Positions 45,389-53,961 of a stretch of 64,000 nucleotides of DNA are shown piece by piece. Below the pieces are notes generated by a model. The model was not told the origin of the DNA. It worked only from the letters and a program-made list of their open reading frames with translations, and did no database searches. The DNA lies in the NCBI GenBank assembly GCA_963758365.1, contig CAVWVB010000001.1, forward strand, positions 1,054,001-1,118,000, in the 5' to 3' direction. Positions within the stretch are counted from its first letter, which is position 1; each line of letters begins with the position of its first letter. The position numbers were made by a program, and so were the translations under genes. Source of the stretch: Dokdonella_A sp963758365 (GTDB lineage Bacteria; Pseudomonadota; Gammaproteobacteria; Xanthomonadales; Rhodanobacteraceae).

Positions 45389-46435
45389 ATGTCCCGTCCG
45401 TCCCCGCAGCAAGGATTCTCCGCGCTACGCGCCTTGACCGTCCTGGTCCTGCTTGGACTGGTCGGAGCGGGTATCGCCGCGTGGCTCGACTATCGCAAGT
45501 TCGTCGATGCGCCCTTGCCCGTGGCGCATGAGGGAATGACTCTCGACGTCGAGCGCGGCGCGAGCTATCGCGGCATCGTCAACCAGCTGCGTCGCGAAGG
45601 CCTGGTCGCAAGCGGCCGCCGCGCGGACCTGCACTGGCGACTGCTCGCGCGCCAGCTCGGTGTCGGCGATCGCGTGCATGCGGGCGAATATGCGCTGCCG
45701 CAGGGGATTACACCGCGTCAGCTCCTCGAACGGATGGTGGCCGGTGACGTCGTGCAGCATCATTTCACGATCGTCGACGGCTGGACATTCCGCCAGTTGC
45801 GCGCGGCGCTTGCGTCGAGCGAACTCGCGCAGACATTGCCGGACCTGGCCGACGAGGATGTCGCAATGCGGCTCGACATCGTGGACGGCAAGCCCGAGGG
45901 CTGGTTTCTTCCCGAAACCTATGCGTGGATCAAGGGTGAATCGGATCTGGACATGCTCCGGCGCGCCCACGCGGCGATGCTGAAGGTCCTGAACGCATCG
46001 TGGGCGACGCGCGCGCCGGATGTCGCATTGCAGACGCCGTACCAGGCACTGATTCTCGCCTCGATCGTCGAAAAGGAAACCGCCGTGCCCGCGGAACGCG
46101 CGCAGATCGCCGGTGTTTTCATGCGCAGGCTCAAGTCCGGCATGCGCCTGCAGACCGATCCGACCGTGATCTACGGGATCGGCGCCGCCTACGACGGCAA
46201 TATCCGCCGCCGCGATCTCGACACCGACACGCCATACAACACCTACACGCGCGACGGTCTGCCGCCGACACCGATCGCCTTGCCGGGCGCCGCCGCGATC
46301 GAGGCCACGCTGCATCCGCAGCCCGGGGAAGCGCTGTATTTCGTCGCCCGTGGCGACGGCAGCCACGAGTTCTCGTCGACCCTGGATGCTCACAATCGTG
46401 CGGTACGCAGATACCTGCTGCGTGAGCATCCGTGA
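45389..46435 (+). CDS. mltG: Endolytic murein transglycosylase MltG
   Basis: MltG (YceG) cuts nascent glycan strands near the Sec/divisome machinery. The 348-residue protein has a cytosolic tail, one membrane helix (ALTVLVLLGLVGAGIAAW) and a LysM-like part (GVGDRVHAGEYALPQGITP). The catalytic domain shows PEGWFLPETYAW, the Glu in ILASIVEKETAVPAERAQIA, and MRLQTDPTVIYG. ATG 45389 was preferred over the upstream TTG 45368. It overlaps tmk. Confidence 0.94.
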   Translation: MSRPSPQQGFSALRALTVLVLLGLVGAGIAAWLDYRKFVDAPLPVAHEGMTLDVERGASYRGIVNQLRREGLVASGRRADLHWRLLARQLGVGDRVHAGEYALPQGITPRQLLERMVAGDVVQHHFTIVDGWTFRQLRAALASSELAQTLPDLADEDVAMRLDIVDGKPEGWFLPETYAWIKGESDLDMLRRAHAAMLKVLNASWATRAPDVALQTPYQALILASIVEKETAVPAERAQIAGVFMRRLKSGMRLQTDPTVIYGIGAAYDGNIRRRDLDTDTPYNTYTRDGLPPTPIALPGAAAIEATLHPQPGEALYFVARGDGSHEFSSTLDAHNRAVRRYLLREHP

Positions 46436-47067
46436 GCGGGCGTCTGGTCACGCTCGAGGGCGGCGAGGGTGCCGGCAAGAGCACGGTGCTCGAAGTCGTG
46501 CGCGAATGCCTTGTCGGGCACGGCATCGACGTCGTCGTCACGCGTGAGCCCGGCGGCACGCCGCTCGGCGAAGCGGTGCGGACTCTCGTGCTGGATCCGG
46601 CGTGGTCCGGGGTGTGCGCTGAGAGCGAACTGTTGCTGATGTTCGCATCACGAGCCCAGCTCGTGCGCGAAGTCATCGTGCCTGCGCTCGAGGCAGGACG
46701 CTGGGTGCTCTCCGATCGCTACACCGATGCGAGCTATGCCTACCAGGGCGGGGGCCGCGGCCAGCCGCTCGCGCGCATCGCCGCACTCGAAGACTGGGCG
46801 GCTCCGGTCGTGCCGGATCTGACCCTGCTCCTCGACTTGCCCGTCGCGGACGGCCTTGCGCGAGCCGGTGCGCGCGGTTCGTCCGATCGAATCGAGCGCG
46901 AGGATGCGACATTTTTCGAGCGCGTGCGTCGCAGCTATCGCGAGCGGGCAGCCGCTGCGCCGGCGCGATTCCGGATTATCGATGCGAGCCAGCCGGTCGA
47001 CCGCGTGCGTGTGGCTGCGGTGGCGGCACTGGACGCCTATCTCGCCAGCTGCGGGTCCGGCGCATGA
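46432..47067 (+). CDS. tmk: Thymidylate kinase
   Basis: Tmk phosphorylates dTMP to dTDP. The 211 residues have P-loop LEGGEGAGKSTVLE, the DRx motif in SDRYTDASYAYQGGGRG, and the LID after LDLPVADGLARAGARG. The GTG start overlaps the mltG stop, and the gene overlaps holB by ATGA, so mltG-tmk-holB should be one coupled unit. Confidence 0.96.
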   Translation: MSGRLVTLEGGEGAGKSTVLEVVRECLVGHGIDVVVTREPGGTPLGEAVRTLVLDPAWSGVCAESELLLMFASRAQLVREVIVPALEAGRWVLSDRYTDASYAYQGGGRGQPLARIAALEDWAAPVVPDLTLLLDLPVADGLARAGARGSSDRIEREDATFFERVRRSYRERAAAAPARFRIIDASQPVDRVRVAAVAALDAYLASCGSGA

Positions 47068-48023
47068 GCCTGCCGCCCTGGCTGGCCGAAGCATGGCGCG
47101 CGGTATTCGCGACGCTCGCGTCCGGGCGCCTGCATCACGCCCTGCTAGTCGCGGCTCCGGCCGGATTCGGGAAACGCGAACTCGGCAACGCTCTCATTGC
47201 AGCCGCGTTGTGCACGCAGCGCGGAGCGGACGGCCATGCGTGCGGGACCTGTCGCGGTTGCCGCCTGGTCGCCGCCGGCTCGCATCCGGATCTGGTCAGG
47301 GTCAGTTTCGAGGTTCGCGACGACGGCAAGCCGCGCACCGAAATCACGGTCGACCAGATACGCTTGCTCGCACAGCGGCTGGCCATGTCGAGCCAGTTCG
47401 GCGGATTGCAGATTGCGTGCGTCGATCCGGCTGACCGCATGAACGCGAGCGCTGCAAATGCACTGCTCAAGACGCTCGAGGAGCCGGCCACTTCGACGGT
47501 GATCATCCTGGTCGCTGATGAACCGTCGCGACTGCCGGCGACCATCCGCAGTCGCTGCCAGCGCATCGTCGTGTCCGCACCGTCGCGTGAAGCGGCCCTG
47601 TCCTGGCTGGGCGAGCGGCGGATCGAAGCGTCGGCGGCTGCCGCGGCGCTGGATGCAAGCCTGGGCAACCCGGGTCTCGCGAGCGAATGGAGCAGTGACG
47701 GCACGATCGTGTTGCGCAGCGAATGCCTGGACGATCTGACCGCCCTGACACGGCAGCGTTGCACTCCGCTCGACGTGGCGGACCGCTGGGCGGCGGACCG
47801 GCCCGAAATCCGCCTCTGGCTCGCGGCCGCGCTCGCGCGCGACGAGGCGCGCGCGCTGGCCAAGGGCGACCAGGGCGTGTTCGGCTTGACCCGGAACGAG
47901 GAAATACCGAAGCTGGCCACCTGGTTCGACCATGCCAATCGTGCACGCAGCCTGCTGGCCACGAGTGTACGCAGCGATCTGGTCCTGCTGGATCTGCTGC
48001 GCACATGGCAGCACGAGGCATAG
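47064..48023 (+). CDS. holB: DNA polymerase III subunit delta'
   Basis: HolB is part of the clamp loader. The 319-residue AAA+ protein has a degenerate P-loop (LLVAAPAGFGKRELG), a four-Cys zinc module (CTQRGADGHACGTCRGC) and ITVDQIRLLAQRLA. The sensor-like region is ANALLKTLEEPATSTVIILV with IRSRCQRIVV. Loss of the Walker A consensus is normal for delta'. pilZ follows after 228 bases, as in other xanthomonads and pseudomonads. Confidence 0.93.
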   Translation: MSLPPWLAEAWRAVFATLASGRLHHALLVAAPAGFGKRELGNALIAAALCTQRGADGHACGTCRGCRLVAAGSHPDLVRVSFEVRDDGKPRTEITVDQIRLLAQRLAMSSQFGGLQIACVDPADRMNASAANALLKTLEEPATSTVIILVADEPSRLPATIRSRCQRIVVSAPSREAALSWLGERRIEASAAAAALDASLGNPGLASEWSSDGTIVLRSECLDDLTALTRQRCTPLDVADRWAADRPEIRLWLAAALARDEARALAKGDQGVFGLTRNEEIPKLATWFDHANRARSLLATSVRSDLVLLDLLRTWQHEA

Positions 48024-48251
48024 CGCGCGGCATGCCGGGCGGATCGCGGTGAGGCATTGCGGGCAGATCGGGCACCTGCGAAGCCTCATGAAGCTACAAT
48101 CCGCCGGCGCGGCAACGCATGTATCCTCCACGCCGGGCCAGGGATGGACTGCCCGGTTTGAATGATCCGCGGAGCCGACGGCATGAGCCGCGATCCGCGG
48201 GTAGCTGAAGGTCCGGGGATCTTCAATCATCGTGTTCGGGAGTATCGACGC

Positions 48252-48617
48252 ATGTCCACGCCGGCAATGGGCGGAGCACCGCGACAGGGCATCCTGTCGC
48301 TCGCGATCAAGGACAAGGGGGCTTTGTTCAACGCCTACATGCCGTTCGTGCGCGGCGGTGGCCTGTTCGTGCCGACGACCAAGCGCTACGGACTCGGCGA
48401 CGAGGTCTTCATCCTGCTCTCGCTGATGGACGAGAAAGACCGCCTGCCGGTGGCCGGCAAGGTGATCTGGATAACGCCGCCCGGGGCCCAGGGCAATCGC
48501 ATGGCCGGCATCGGTGTGCAGTTCAACGAATCGTCCGATGGCGAGGCGGCCCGCACCAAGATCGAATCGATCCTCGCCGGCATCCTGACCCAGGAACGAC
48601 CGACCCACACGATGTGA
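48252..48617 (+). CDS. pilZ: Type IV pilus biogenesis protein PilZ
   Basis: The 121-residue PilZ-domain protein contains RQGILSLAIKDKGALFNAYM, GGGLFVPTTKRYGLGDEVFI, and PVAGKVIWITPPGAQGN followed by GIGVQFNE. The c-di-GMP-binding RxxxR and D/NxSxxG motifs are lacking, as in the founding PilZ of the pilus system, which works through PilB and FimX. ATG 48252 was chosen for family length; the frame is open back to 48162. Confidence 0.92.
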   Translation: MSTPAMGGAPRQGILSLAIKDKGALFNAYMPFVRGGGLFVPTTKRYGLGDEVFILLSLMDEKDRLPVAGKVIWITPPGAQGNRMAGIGVQFNESSDGEAARTKIESILAGILTQERPTHTM

Positions 48618-48663
48618 CCGGAGCGGTCCGCAGGAACGGTGCCGGCGCGGGCAATGCCGGTGG

Positions 48664-49119
48664 TTACTCGCGCTCCGCGCGCAGGGCTGCCTCGCGCGCG
48701 CGCTGCTTGATCGCGGCGAGCATCGCGGCGAACCCGTTCGAGCGCGTCGGTGACAAGTGCCTGGCCAGACCGATCGCCTCGACGAACGCAGGCTCGGTGG
48801 CGAGGATTTCCGCTGCCGAACGCCCGCTGTAGACGCGCAGCAGCAGCGCGACGAGCCCGGAAACGATCGAGGAATCGCTGATTGCCTGGAAATCCAGCCG
48901 ATCGGCGTCGCCGCGGGCAACCAGCCAGACCTGCGACTGGCAGCCCTGCACCTTGTTCGAGTCGGTCCTGAGTGCCTCCGCGAAGGGCGGTAGCTTGCGG
49001 CCGAGATCGATCAGGTACTGGTAGCGCTCGGTCCAGTCACCGAAGAACGCGAACTCCTCGACGATCGCGTCCTGTGCGATCGCAGCGCTCGGTTCGCCGC
49101 TTTCAGGCCGCGCATTCAT
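48664..49119 (-). CDS. SufE-like cysteine desulfuration protein
   Basis: SufE-family proteins accept sulfur from a cysteine desulfurase for Fe-S assembly. The 151-residue protein has WTERYQYLIDLGRKLPPFAE, the acceptor Cys in NKVQGCQSQVWLVARG, and the C-terminal helices HLSPTRSNGFAAMLAAIKQR. ATG 49119 and GTG 49125 are possible starts; both lie within the 3' end of cysS. It could be SufE or CsdE; no suf genes are nearby. Confidence 0.9.
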   Translation of the reverse strand: MNARPESGEPSAAIAQDAIVEEFAFFGDWTERYQYLIDLGRKLPPFAEALRTDSNKVQGCQSQVWLVARGDADRLDFQAISDSSIVSGLVALLLRVYSGRSAAEILATEPAFVEAIGLARHLSPTRSNGFAAMLAAIKQRAREAALRAERE

Positions 49120-50506
49120 CGGCACTGGCCGCCTTCCAGCGCGGTCCCTCCGGGGTGTCCTCGACGACCACGCCCATGGCTAGGAGCTGGTCGCGAATTC
49201 GATCCGACGTCACGAAATCCCGGGCTTTCTTCGCGGCGCTGCGCGCCTCGACGAGGCGCTGGACTGCCTCCGCGTCGATGGTCGTGCCCGGAACGGCCTG
49301 CTTGAACCAGGCTTCCGCATCCTGCTGCAGGATGCCCAGCAACGCGCCTGCGCCGAGCAGCGCGCCTTTTGCGCGGTGTCGCGCCTCGGCGGTTGTGGCC
49401 GCGCGAGCGGCGTTTGCCAGCCGCGCGACCGCCGCGAATGCTTCGGGTGTATTGAGATCGTCGAGCAACGCGCTCTCGACTTCTTCCGGCACGGCGCACT
49501 CGGACGCGTCGACGGTCACCTCGGCGAGATCGCGGAGCACTCCGTACCAGCCGTCGAGGGTCGCGCGCGATTGCCGCAGCGCAGTGTCCGACCAGTCGAG
49601 CGGCTGCCGGTAGTGGGCCTTCAGGAGCAGGAAGCGCAATACTTCGGGCGGATGTTTCTCGAGGAGTTCGTGCAGCACGAGCACGTTGCCGAGCGACTTG
49701 GACATCTTGCGGCCATCGAACGTCAGCATGCCGTTGTGCAGCCAGTAGCGCGCAAACACCTTGCCCGCGTGTGCGCACGTGCTTTGCGCTATCTCGTTCT
49801 CATGATGCGGAAACATGAGGTCGTTGCCACCGGCATGGATGTCTATGGTTTCCCCGAGATGGGCGGCGGCCATCGCCGAGCATTCGATGTGCCAGCCCGG
49901 GCGTCCGCGTCCCCAGGGACTGTCCCATCCGGGCAGATCCGGCGTCGACGGCTTCCAGAGGACGAAGTCGCCGGGATTCTTCTTGTAGGGGGCCACTTCG
50001 ATCCGCGCGCCTGCGATCATGTCCTCGGTCGAACGGCCGGAAAGCCGCCCATAGCCGGGGAAGCTCGCGACATCGAACAGCACGTGACCCTCGGCCGCGT
50101 ACGCGTTGCCGGACGTGATCAGGCGTTCGCACATCGCGACGATGGGCGCGATGTGTGCGGTCGCATGCGGAGCGATGTCCGGCCGGTCCGCACCCAGCTT
50201 CGCCATGTCCTCGGCATAGGCAGCCGCGAATTTCGAACTGATCGCGTCGATCGGCACGCCTGCGGCCTTCGCGGCGGCATTGATCTTGTCGTCGACGTCG
50301 GTGATGTTGAGCGCATAGATCACCCGCGGGTAGCGGCGTTTCAACAACCTCGCGAGCAGACCGAACACGACCGGCGGCCGCGCGTTGCCGATGTGCACGT
50401 AGCCGTAGACGGTCGGGCCGCACACATACATGGTGACCCGCGACGGATCGGCCGGAACGAAATCCTCGGTGCGCCGGGTCAGGCTGTTGTGGAGTCTCAG
50501 TTGCAT
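49103..50506 (-). CDS. cysS: Cysteinyl-tRNA synthetase
   Basis: CysS charges tRNA-Cys. The 467-residue class I enzyme has a zinc Cys in MYVCGPTVYGYVHIGNARP (with the HIGN motif), TDVDDKIN, GWHIECSAMAAAHLG with further zinc ligands, and KMSKSLGNVLVLHELL. The C-terminal helices end DTPEGPRWKAASADECAA. It is followed on the same strand by the overlapping sufE-like gene. Confidence 0.97.
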   Translation of the reverse strand: MQLRLHNSLTRRTEDFVPADPSRVTMYVCGPTVYGYVHIGNARPPVVFGLLARLLKRRYPRVIYALNITDVDDKINAAAKAAGVPIDAISSKFAAAYAEDMAKLGADRPDIAPHATAHIAPIVAMCERLITSGNAYAAEGHVLFDVASFPGYGRLSGRSTEDMIAGARIEVAPYKKNPGDFVLWKPSTPDLPGWDSPWGRGRPGWHIECSAMAAAHLGETIDIHAGGNDLMFPHHENEIAQSTCAHAGKVFARYWLHNGMLTFDGRKMSKSLGNVLVLHELLEKHPPEVLRFLLLKAHYRQPLDWSDTALRQSRATLDGWYGVLRDLAEVTVDASECAVPEEVESALLDDLNTPEAFAAVARLANAARAATTAEARHRAKGALLGAGALLGILQQDAEAWFKQAVPGTTIDAEAVQRLVEARSAAKKARDFVTSDRIRDQLLAMGVVVEDTPEGPRWKAASADECAA

Positions 50507-50699
50507 CGATGCGACATGGTTCGGTCTCTGTGGACTGGCGATGATAGCAGGGCCCCCGAAGAGCGCTCCCGCATGGCGATGTCTTCATGAATGGCTTAGC
50601 ACGGGTTCAGCGTGCGGCTGCTGTAATCGCACCGATTTACGGGCTGCGCGCGATACGTTCGCGTGTCCGCGCGAAGTGCCTGGCTACGGAGAAAGGTCA

Positions 50700-51239
50700 A
50701 TGAAATCGATGCTGCCGATTGCGATCGCGCTGCTCCTGATCGGGACGCGGGCGGATGCGCTAGGCCGCGACCGGGACCTCGTGGATCCCGGCGACAATGT
50801 GAAGATCGCCTGGGCCGACGTGCTGCGGGTGGATCCGGTCTACGATCGGGTGCAAACCTCTGCCCCACGCGAAGTGTGCGATGAGGTGCCGGTCGAGCGC
50901 CGTTCGGACAACGGCAACCGCGCCGCGGGAACCGTACTCGGCGCAATCGTCGGCGGGGTGCTTGGCAATACGGTGGGCAAGGGTGACGGCCGCAAGGCCG
51001 CGACGGTTGCCGGCGCGGTCGTCGGCGGCGCAGTCGGCAACAACGTCGCGCGCGGGCAGGACAGCTACTACAGCGATGTCGAACAGCGCTGCCATGTCGT
51101 GCAGGACGTCGCCGAGGAACGTCGCCTGATCGCCTACGACGTCCAGTACCGCTATCGCGGCGACGTCTTCATGTCGCGCCTGGACTACGATCCGGGCGAC
51201 CGCCTGCGCGTACGCGTGAGCATCAGCCCGGCGGAGTGA
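50700..51239 (+). CDS. Periplasmic glycine-zipper 2TM protein
   Basis: The 179-residue protein has a signal peptide (MKSMLPIAIALLLIGTRADA) without a lipobox Cys. An Asp-rich segment follows, then a double glycine zipper (GTVLGAIVGGVLGNTVG and GAVVGGAVGNNVARG). A C-terminal beta domain with QRCHVVQDVAEERRLIAYD and YRYRGDVFMSRLDYDPGDRL ends it. The zipper and the GKGDGR linker closely match the lipoprotein at 28774, so the two are paralogues. Function is unknown; an envelope role is inferred. The ATG has an AAAGGTC ribosome site. Confidence 0.82.
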   Translation: MKSMLPIAIALLLIGTRADALGRDRDLVDPGDNVKIAWADVLRVDPVYDRVQTSAPREVCDEVPVERRSDNGNRAAGTVLGAIVGGVLGNTVGKGDGRKAATVAGAVVGGAVGNNVARGQDSYYSDVEQRCHVVQDVAEERRLIAYDVQYRYRGDVFMSRLDYDPGDRLRVRVSISPAE

Positions 51240-51386
51240 GCGCCGCGCGGACAGCACGCGCGGGCCGGGCCCTGCCCGGTCTCGTCCTGTTCGGGCCTGG
51301 CCGCGATCCCGGAACGGGCGTATTGCGTTGCAACACGATTGCCGGTAGTTTGTCCCACCGATCCTGCGATCCGTGTTGACCCGCCG
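51240..51386 (+). other. Upstream region of the arginine operon
   Basis: This is the first part of the 393 bases between the glycine-zipper gene and argF'. It contains a plausible promoter, TTGCGT at 51323-51328 and TAGTTT at 51346-51351 with a 17-base spacer, which would start the leader transcript near 51358. I see no ARG-box palindrome of the E. coli ArgR type. Confidence 0.5.
51323..51351 (+). promoter_or_regulatory. Possible promoter of the arg leader
   Basis: TTGCGT and TAGTTT are separated by 17 bases. Both match the sigma-70 consensus only in part. The position, about 280-310 bases before argF' and just before the leader ORF, suits an attenuated transcript. Confidence 0.4.
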
Positions 51387-51497
51387 ATGTTCCGACCGAC
51401 GCTCCCGCTCCCGCCGCGCCTCATCAGCAGTGCCCGCATGGCCGCGGGAATGACCTCGCGTGCGCGCCGACCGGAACCGGACATTCCGGCCGGGTAG
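51387..51497 (+). CDS. Possible arginine-operon leader peptide
   Basis: This is a 36-codon frame from ATG to TAG. Arg codons are at positions 3, 11, 17, 25, 27 and 28, the last three as CGT GCG CGC CGA at 51459-51470. Internal ATGs at 51438 and 51450 would give shorter peptides that keep the Arg cluster. The stop codon abuts the 5' strand of the antiterminator candidate, so a translating ribosome would mask it. No good Shine-Dalgarno is visible, and Arg-rich chance frames are common at this GC content. Confidence 0.35.
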   Translation: MFRPTLPLPPRLISSARMAAGMTSRARRPEPDIPAG

Positions 51498-51553
51498 GCT
51501 GTCGCGCGTTCACGTGAATCGACGAAAACCCGGCCGGCGTGCCGGGTTTTTTT
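51486..51553 (+). terminator. Attenuator-like terminator/antiterminator upstream of argF'
   Basis: AAAACCCGGC (51525-51534) pairs perfectly with GCCGGGTTTT (51541-51550) over a 6-base loop, with seven T in all through 51553: a strong intrinsic terminator. The 5' arm can instead pair with CCGGCCGGGT at 51486-51495 through ACCCGGCCGG at 51528-51537 (10 bp, 32-base loop). That pairing would prevent the terminator. A further palindrome, CGGCCAG/CTGGCCG, lies at 51591-51607. The terminator is certain from the sequence; the attenuation role is inferred. Confidence 0.75.
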
Positions 51554-51632
51554 GTCCCCGCGTGCGCAATGCGTTTCCCCATTGAAGAACCGGCCAGCAG
51601 CTGGCCGCATAGTCCAGGCAGGCCACCCATCG

Positions 51633-52679
51633 ATGACCATCCGGCATTTTCTGAATACCCAGGACTGGACACGCGCCGAACTCGACGCGCTGCTCGAGCG
51701 CGCGCGTGCGTTCAAACGATCGAAGGCCGGGCGCGATCTGCAGGGCAAATCGATCGCGCTGCTGTTCTTCAACCCGTCGATGCGCACGCGCACGAGCTTC
51801 GAACTGGGTGCGTTCCAGCTCGGAGCCCACGCGATCGTGCTCGCGCCGGGCAAGGATGCGTGGCCGATCGAATTCGAGCCTGGCGCGGTCATGGATGGCG
51901 AGAGCGAGGAACATGTCGCCGAGGTTGCGCGCGTGCTTTCGCGCTATGTGGACCTGATCGGCGTGCGTGCGTTTCCGGGGTTTCAGGACTGGGCAGTCGA
52001 TCGCGAGGATCGCGTGATCAACGCGTTCGCCCGCCACGCGACGGTTCCGGTGATCAACATGGAGACGATCACCCACCCGTGTCAGGAACTGGCTCACATC
52101 CAGGCCCTGCAGGAACGGTTCGGCGAGGACCTGCGCGGACGCAAGTACGTATTGACCTGGACCTATCATCCGCGTCCGCTCAATACAGCGGTCGCCAATT
52201 CCGCGCTGCAGATCGCGACGCGTTTCGGCATGGACGTCACCCTGCTGTGCCCGACCCGCGACTACCTGCTGGATTCGCGTTACATGGACTTCGCGCGTGC
52301 CAATGTCGCCGCGAATGGCGGTTCGCTCTCGGTCAGTCACGATCCGCAGCAGGCCTACCGCGGCGCGCATGTGGTCTATGCGAAAAGCTGGGGTGCGCTC
52401 GGATACTTCGGTCGCTGGGCGGAGGAGAAACCGATCCGCGACGCGCACCGGCATTTCATCGTCGACGCGGCGAAGATGGCGTTGACCGACGACGGCGTGT
52501 TCAGCCATTGCCTGCCCTTGCGGCGCAACGTCAAGGCAACCGACGCGGTGATGGATTCGCCCGCATGTATCGCGATCGACGAAGCCGCGAACCGCCTGCA
52601 CGTGCAGAAGGCGGTGATGGTTGCGCTGGTTGCGCAATCCGGGGTCGGCGATTCGACAACAGGAAATCGGAGCGCGTAG
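51633..52679 (+). CDS. argF': N-acetylornithine carbamoyltransferase
   Basis: The enzyme transfers carbamoyl to N-acetylornithine, giving acetylcitrulline, the xanthomonad variant of arginine synthesis. The 348-residue transcarbamylase has the carbamoyl-phosphate loop SMRTRTSFELG (about 49-59), HPCQELAHIQ, and HCLPLRRNVKATDAV near residue 291. The long FPGFQDWAVDREDRVINAFA and AYRGAHVVYAKSWGALGYFG regions fit AOTCase rather than ordinary ornithine carbamoyltransferase. The start at 51633 follows a weak AGGCAGG. It is first in the arg cluster and lies downstream of the attenuator-like element. Confidence 0.92.
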   Translation: MTIRHFLNTQDWTRAELDALLERARAFKRSKAGRDLQGKSIALLFFNPSMRTRTSFELGAFQLGAHAIVLAPGKDAWPIEFEPGAVMDGESEEHVAEVARVLSRYVDLIGVRAFPGFQDWAVDREDRVINAFARHATVPVINMETITHPCQELAHIQALQERFGEDLRGRKYVLTWTYHPRPLNTAVANSALQIATRFGMDVTLLCPTRDYLLDSRYMDFARANVAANGGSLSVSHDPQQAYRGAHVVYAKSWGALGYFGRWAEEKPIRDAHRHFIVDAAKMALTDDGVFSHCLPLRRNVKATDAVMDSPACIAIDEAANRLHVQKAVMVALVAQSGVGDSTTGNRSA

Positions 52680-52722
52680 CCGCGCTGCCACATTCCGCCA
52701 GCCCCCTGCATCGAGACAGATC

Positions 52723-53961
52723 ATGTGCGCACAATCCGTTCCGGCGAATCCCGAATCGCGAAACCCGAATCGGGGCCCCATAGTCCTCGCGTTTTCCGGC
52801 GGCCTCGACACGAGCTTCTGCGTACCCTGGCTGCGCGAGCGCGGCTACGCCGTGCATACCGTGTTCGCCGATACCGGGGGCGTCGATGCCGCGGAACGCG
52901 CGTTCATCGAACAGCGTGCGCAGGAACTCGGAGCCGCCTCGCACGTCACGATCGACGGTGGTCCCGCGATCTGGGACAGCTTCGTGAAGCCGTTCGTCTG
53001 GGCGGGCGAGGGCTATCAGGGACAGTATCCGCTGCTGGTGTCGGATCGCTACCTGATCGTCGAGGCCACGCTCGCGCGGGCTCGCGAACTCGGCACCGAT
53101 GCGGTCGCCCACGGCTGCACCGGCATGGGCAACGATCAGGTCCGCTTCGATCTCGCGGTGAAGGCACTCGGCGACTACGCGATCGTGGCGCCAATCCGCG
53201 AAATCCAGAAGGAACACCGCGAGGTGCGGGCGTACGAACAGGCGTATCTGGAAGAACGCGGATTTTCGGTGCGGGCGAAACAGAAGGCCTACACGATCAA
53301 CGAGAACCTGCTCGGCCTGACCCTGTCCGGTGGCGAGGTCGACCGCTGGCAGGCACCCGGCGAAGCAGCCGCGGGCTGGTGCAAGCCACGCGCCGAGTGG
53401 CCGCCCGAGTCCCTGCGGGTGCGTGTCACGTTCGAGCGCGGCGAGGCGGTCGCGCTCGATGGCGAGCATCTCGCCGGCCCCGTGCTGCTGGCGAGGCTCA
53501 ATGGCCAGTTCGCGCGATACGGCGTGGGTCGTGGCCTCTACACGGGCGATACCACGATCGGCCTCAAGGGGCGCATCGTGTTCGAGGCGCCGGGCCTGAC
53601 CGCGCTGCTCGCGGCTCATCGCGCGCTCGAGGAAGCGGTGCTTTCCAGGCACCAGAACCGCTTCAAGCCGGCCGTGGCGCGGCGCTGGGTGGAACTGGTC
53701 TACGAGGGCTTCTTCCATGATCCGCTGAAGGCCGATCTCGAAGCATTTCTGGAATCGAGTCAGAGCACCGTGAGTGGCGACGTGTTGCTGGAAACCAGCG
53801 GCGGAGTCGTCACGGCCGTGGCGATCGAATCGGCGCACATACTCAATGCGAAAGGTGCGACCTACGCGCAGTCGGCCGATTGGGGCGCGGCCGAAGCGGA
53901 AGGCTTCATCAAGCTGTTCGGAATGAGCAGCACGTTGTGGGCCGAGGTCAACCGCAAATGA
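52723..53961 (+). CDS. argG: Argininosuccinate synthase
   Basis: ArgG joins citrulline and aspartate with ATP. The P-loop is IVLAFSGGLDTSFCVPWL at about residues 20-37. GCTGMGNDQVRFD and the substrate-binding AVAHGCTGMG region confirm the family. The first 18 residues (including PANPESRNPNRG) are not conserved and are encoded by CCCGAAT-like heptads at 52744-52776. A shorter functional N-terminus without them is possible only with a rare start codon. It overlaps argE by ATGA. 412 aa. Confidence 0.96.
   Translation: MCAQSVPANPESRNPNRGPIVLAFSGGLDTSFCVPWLRERGYAVHTVFADTGGVDAAERAFIEQRAQELGAASHVTIDGGPAIWDSFVKPFVWAGEGYQGQYPLLVSDRYLIVEATLARARELGTDAVAHGCTGMGNDQVRFDLAVKALGDYAIVAPIREIQKEHREVRAYEQAYLEERGFSVRAKQKAYTINENLLGLTLSGGEVDRWQAPGEAAAGWCKPRAEWPPESLRVRVTFERGEAVALDGEHLAGPVLLARLNGQFARYGVGRGLYTGDTTIGLKGRIVFEAPGLTALLAAHRALEEAVLSRHQNRFKPAVARRWVELVYEGFFHDPLKADLEAFLESSQSTVSGDVLLETSGGVVTAVAIESAHILNAKGATYAQSADWGAAEAEGFIKLFGMSSTLWAEVNRK

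Noticed and set aside
51514..51584. Second leader frame starting at GTG 51514 and running through the terminator stem
   Set aside because: It has several Arg codons, but they lie inside the terminator itself and there is no ribosome site; the 51387 frame fits attenuation geometry better.
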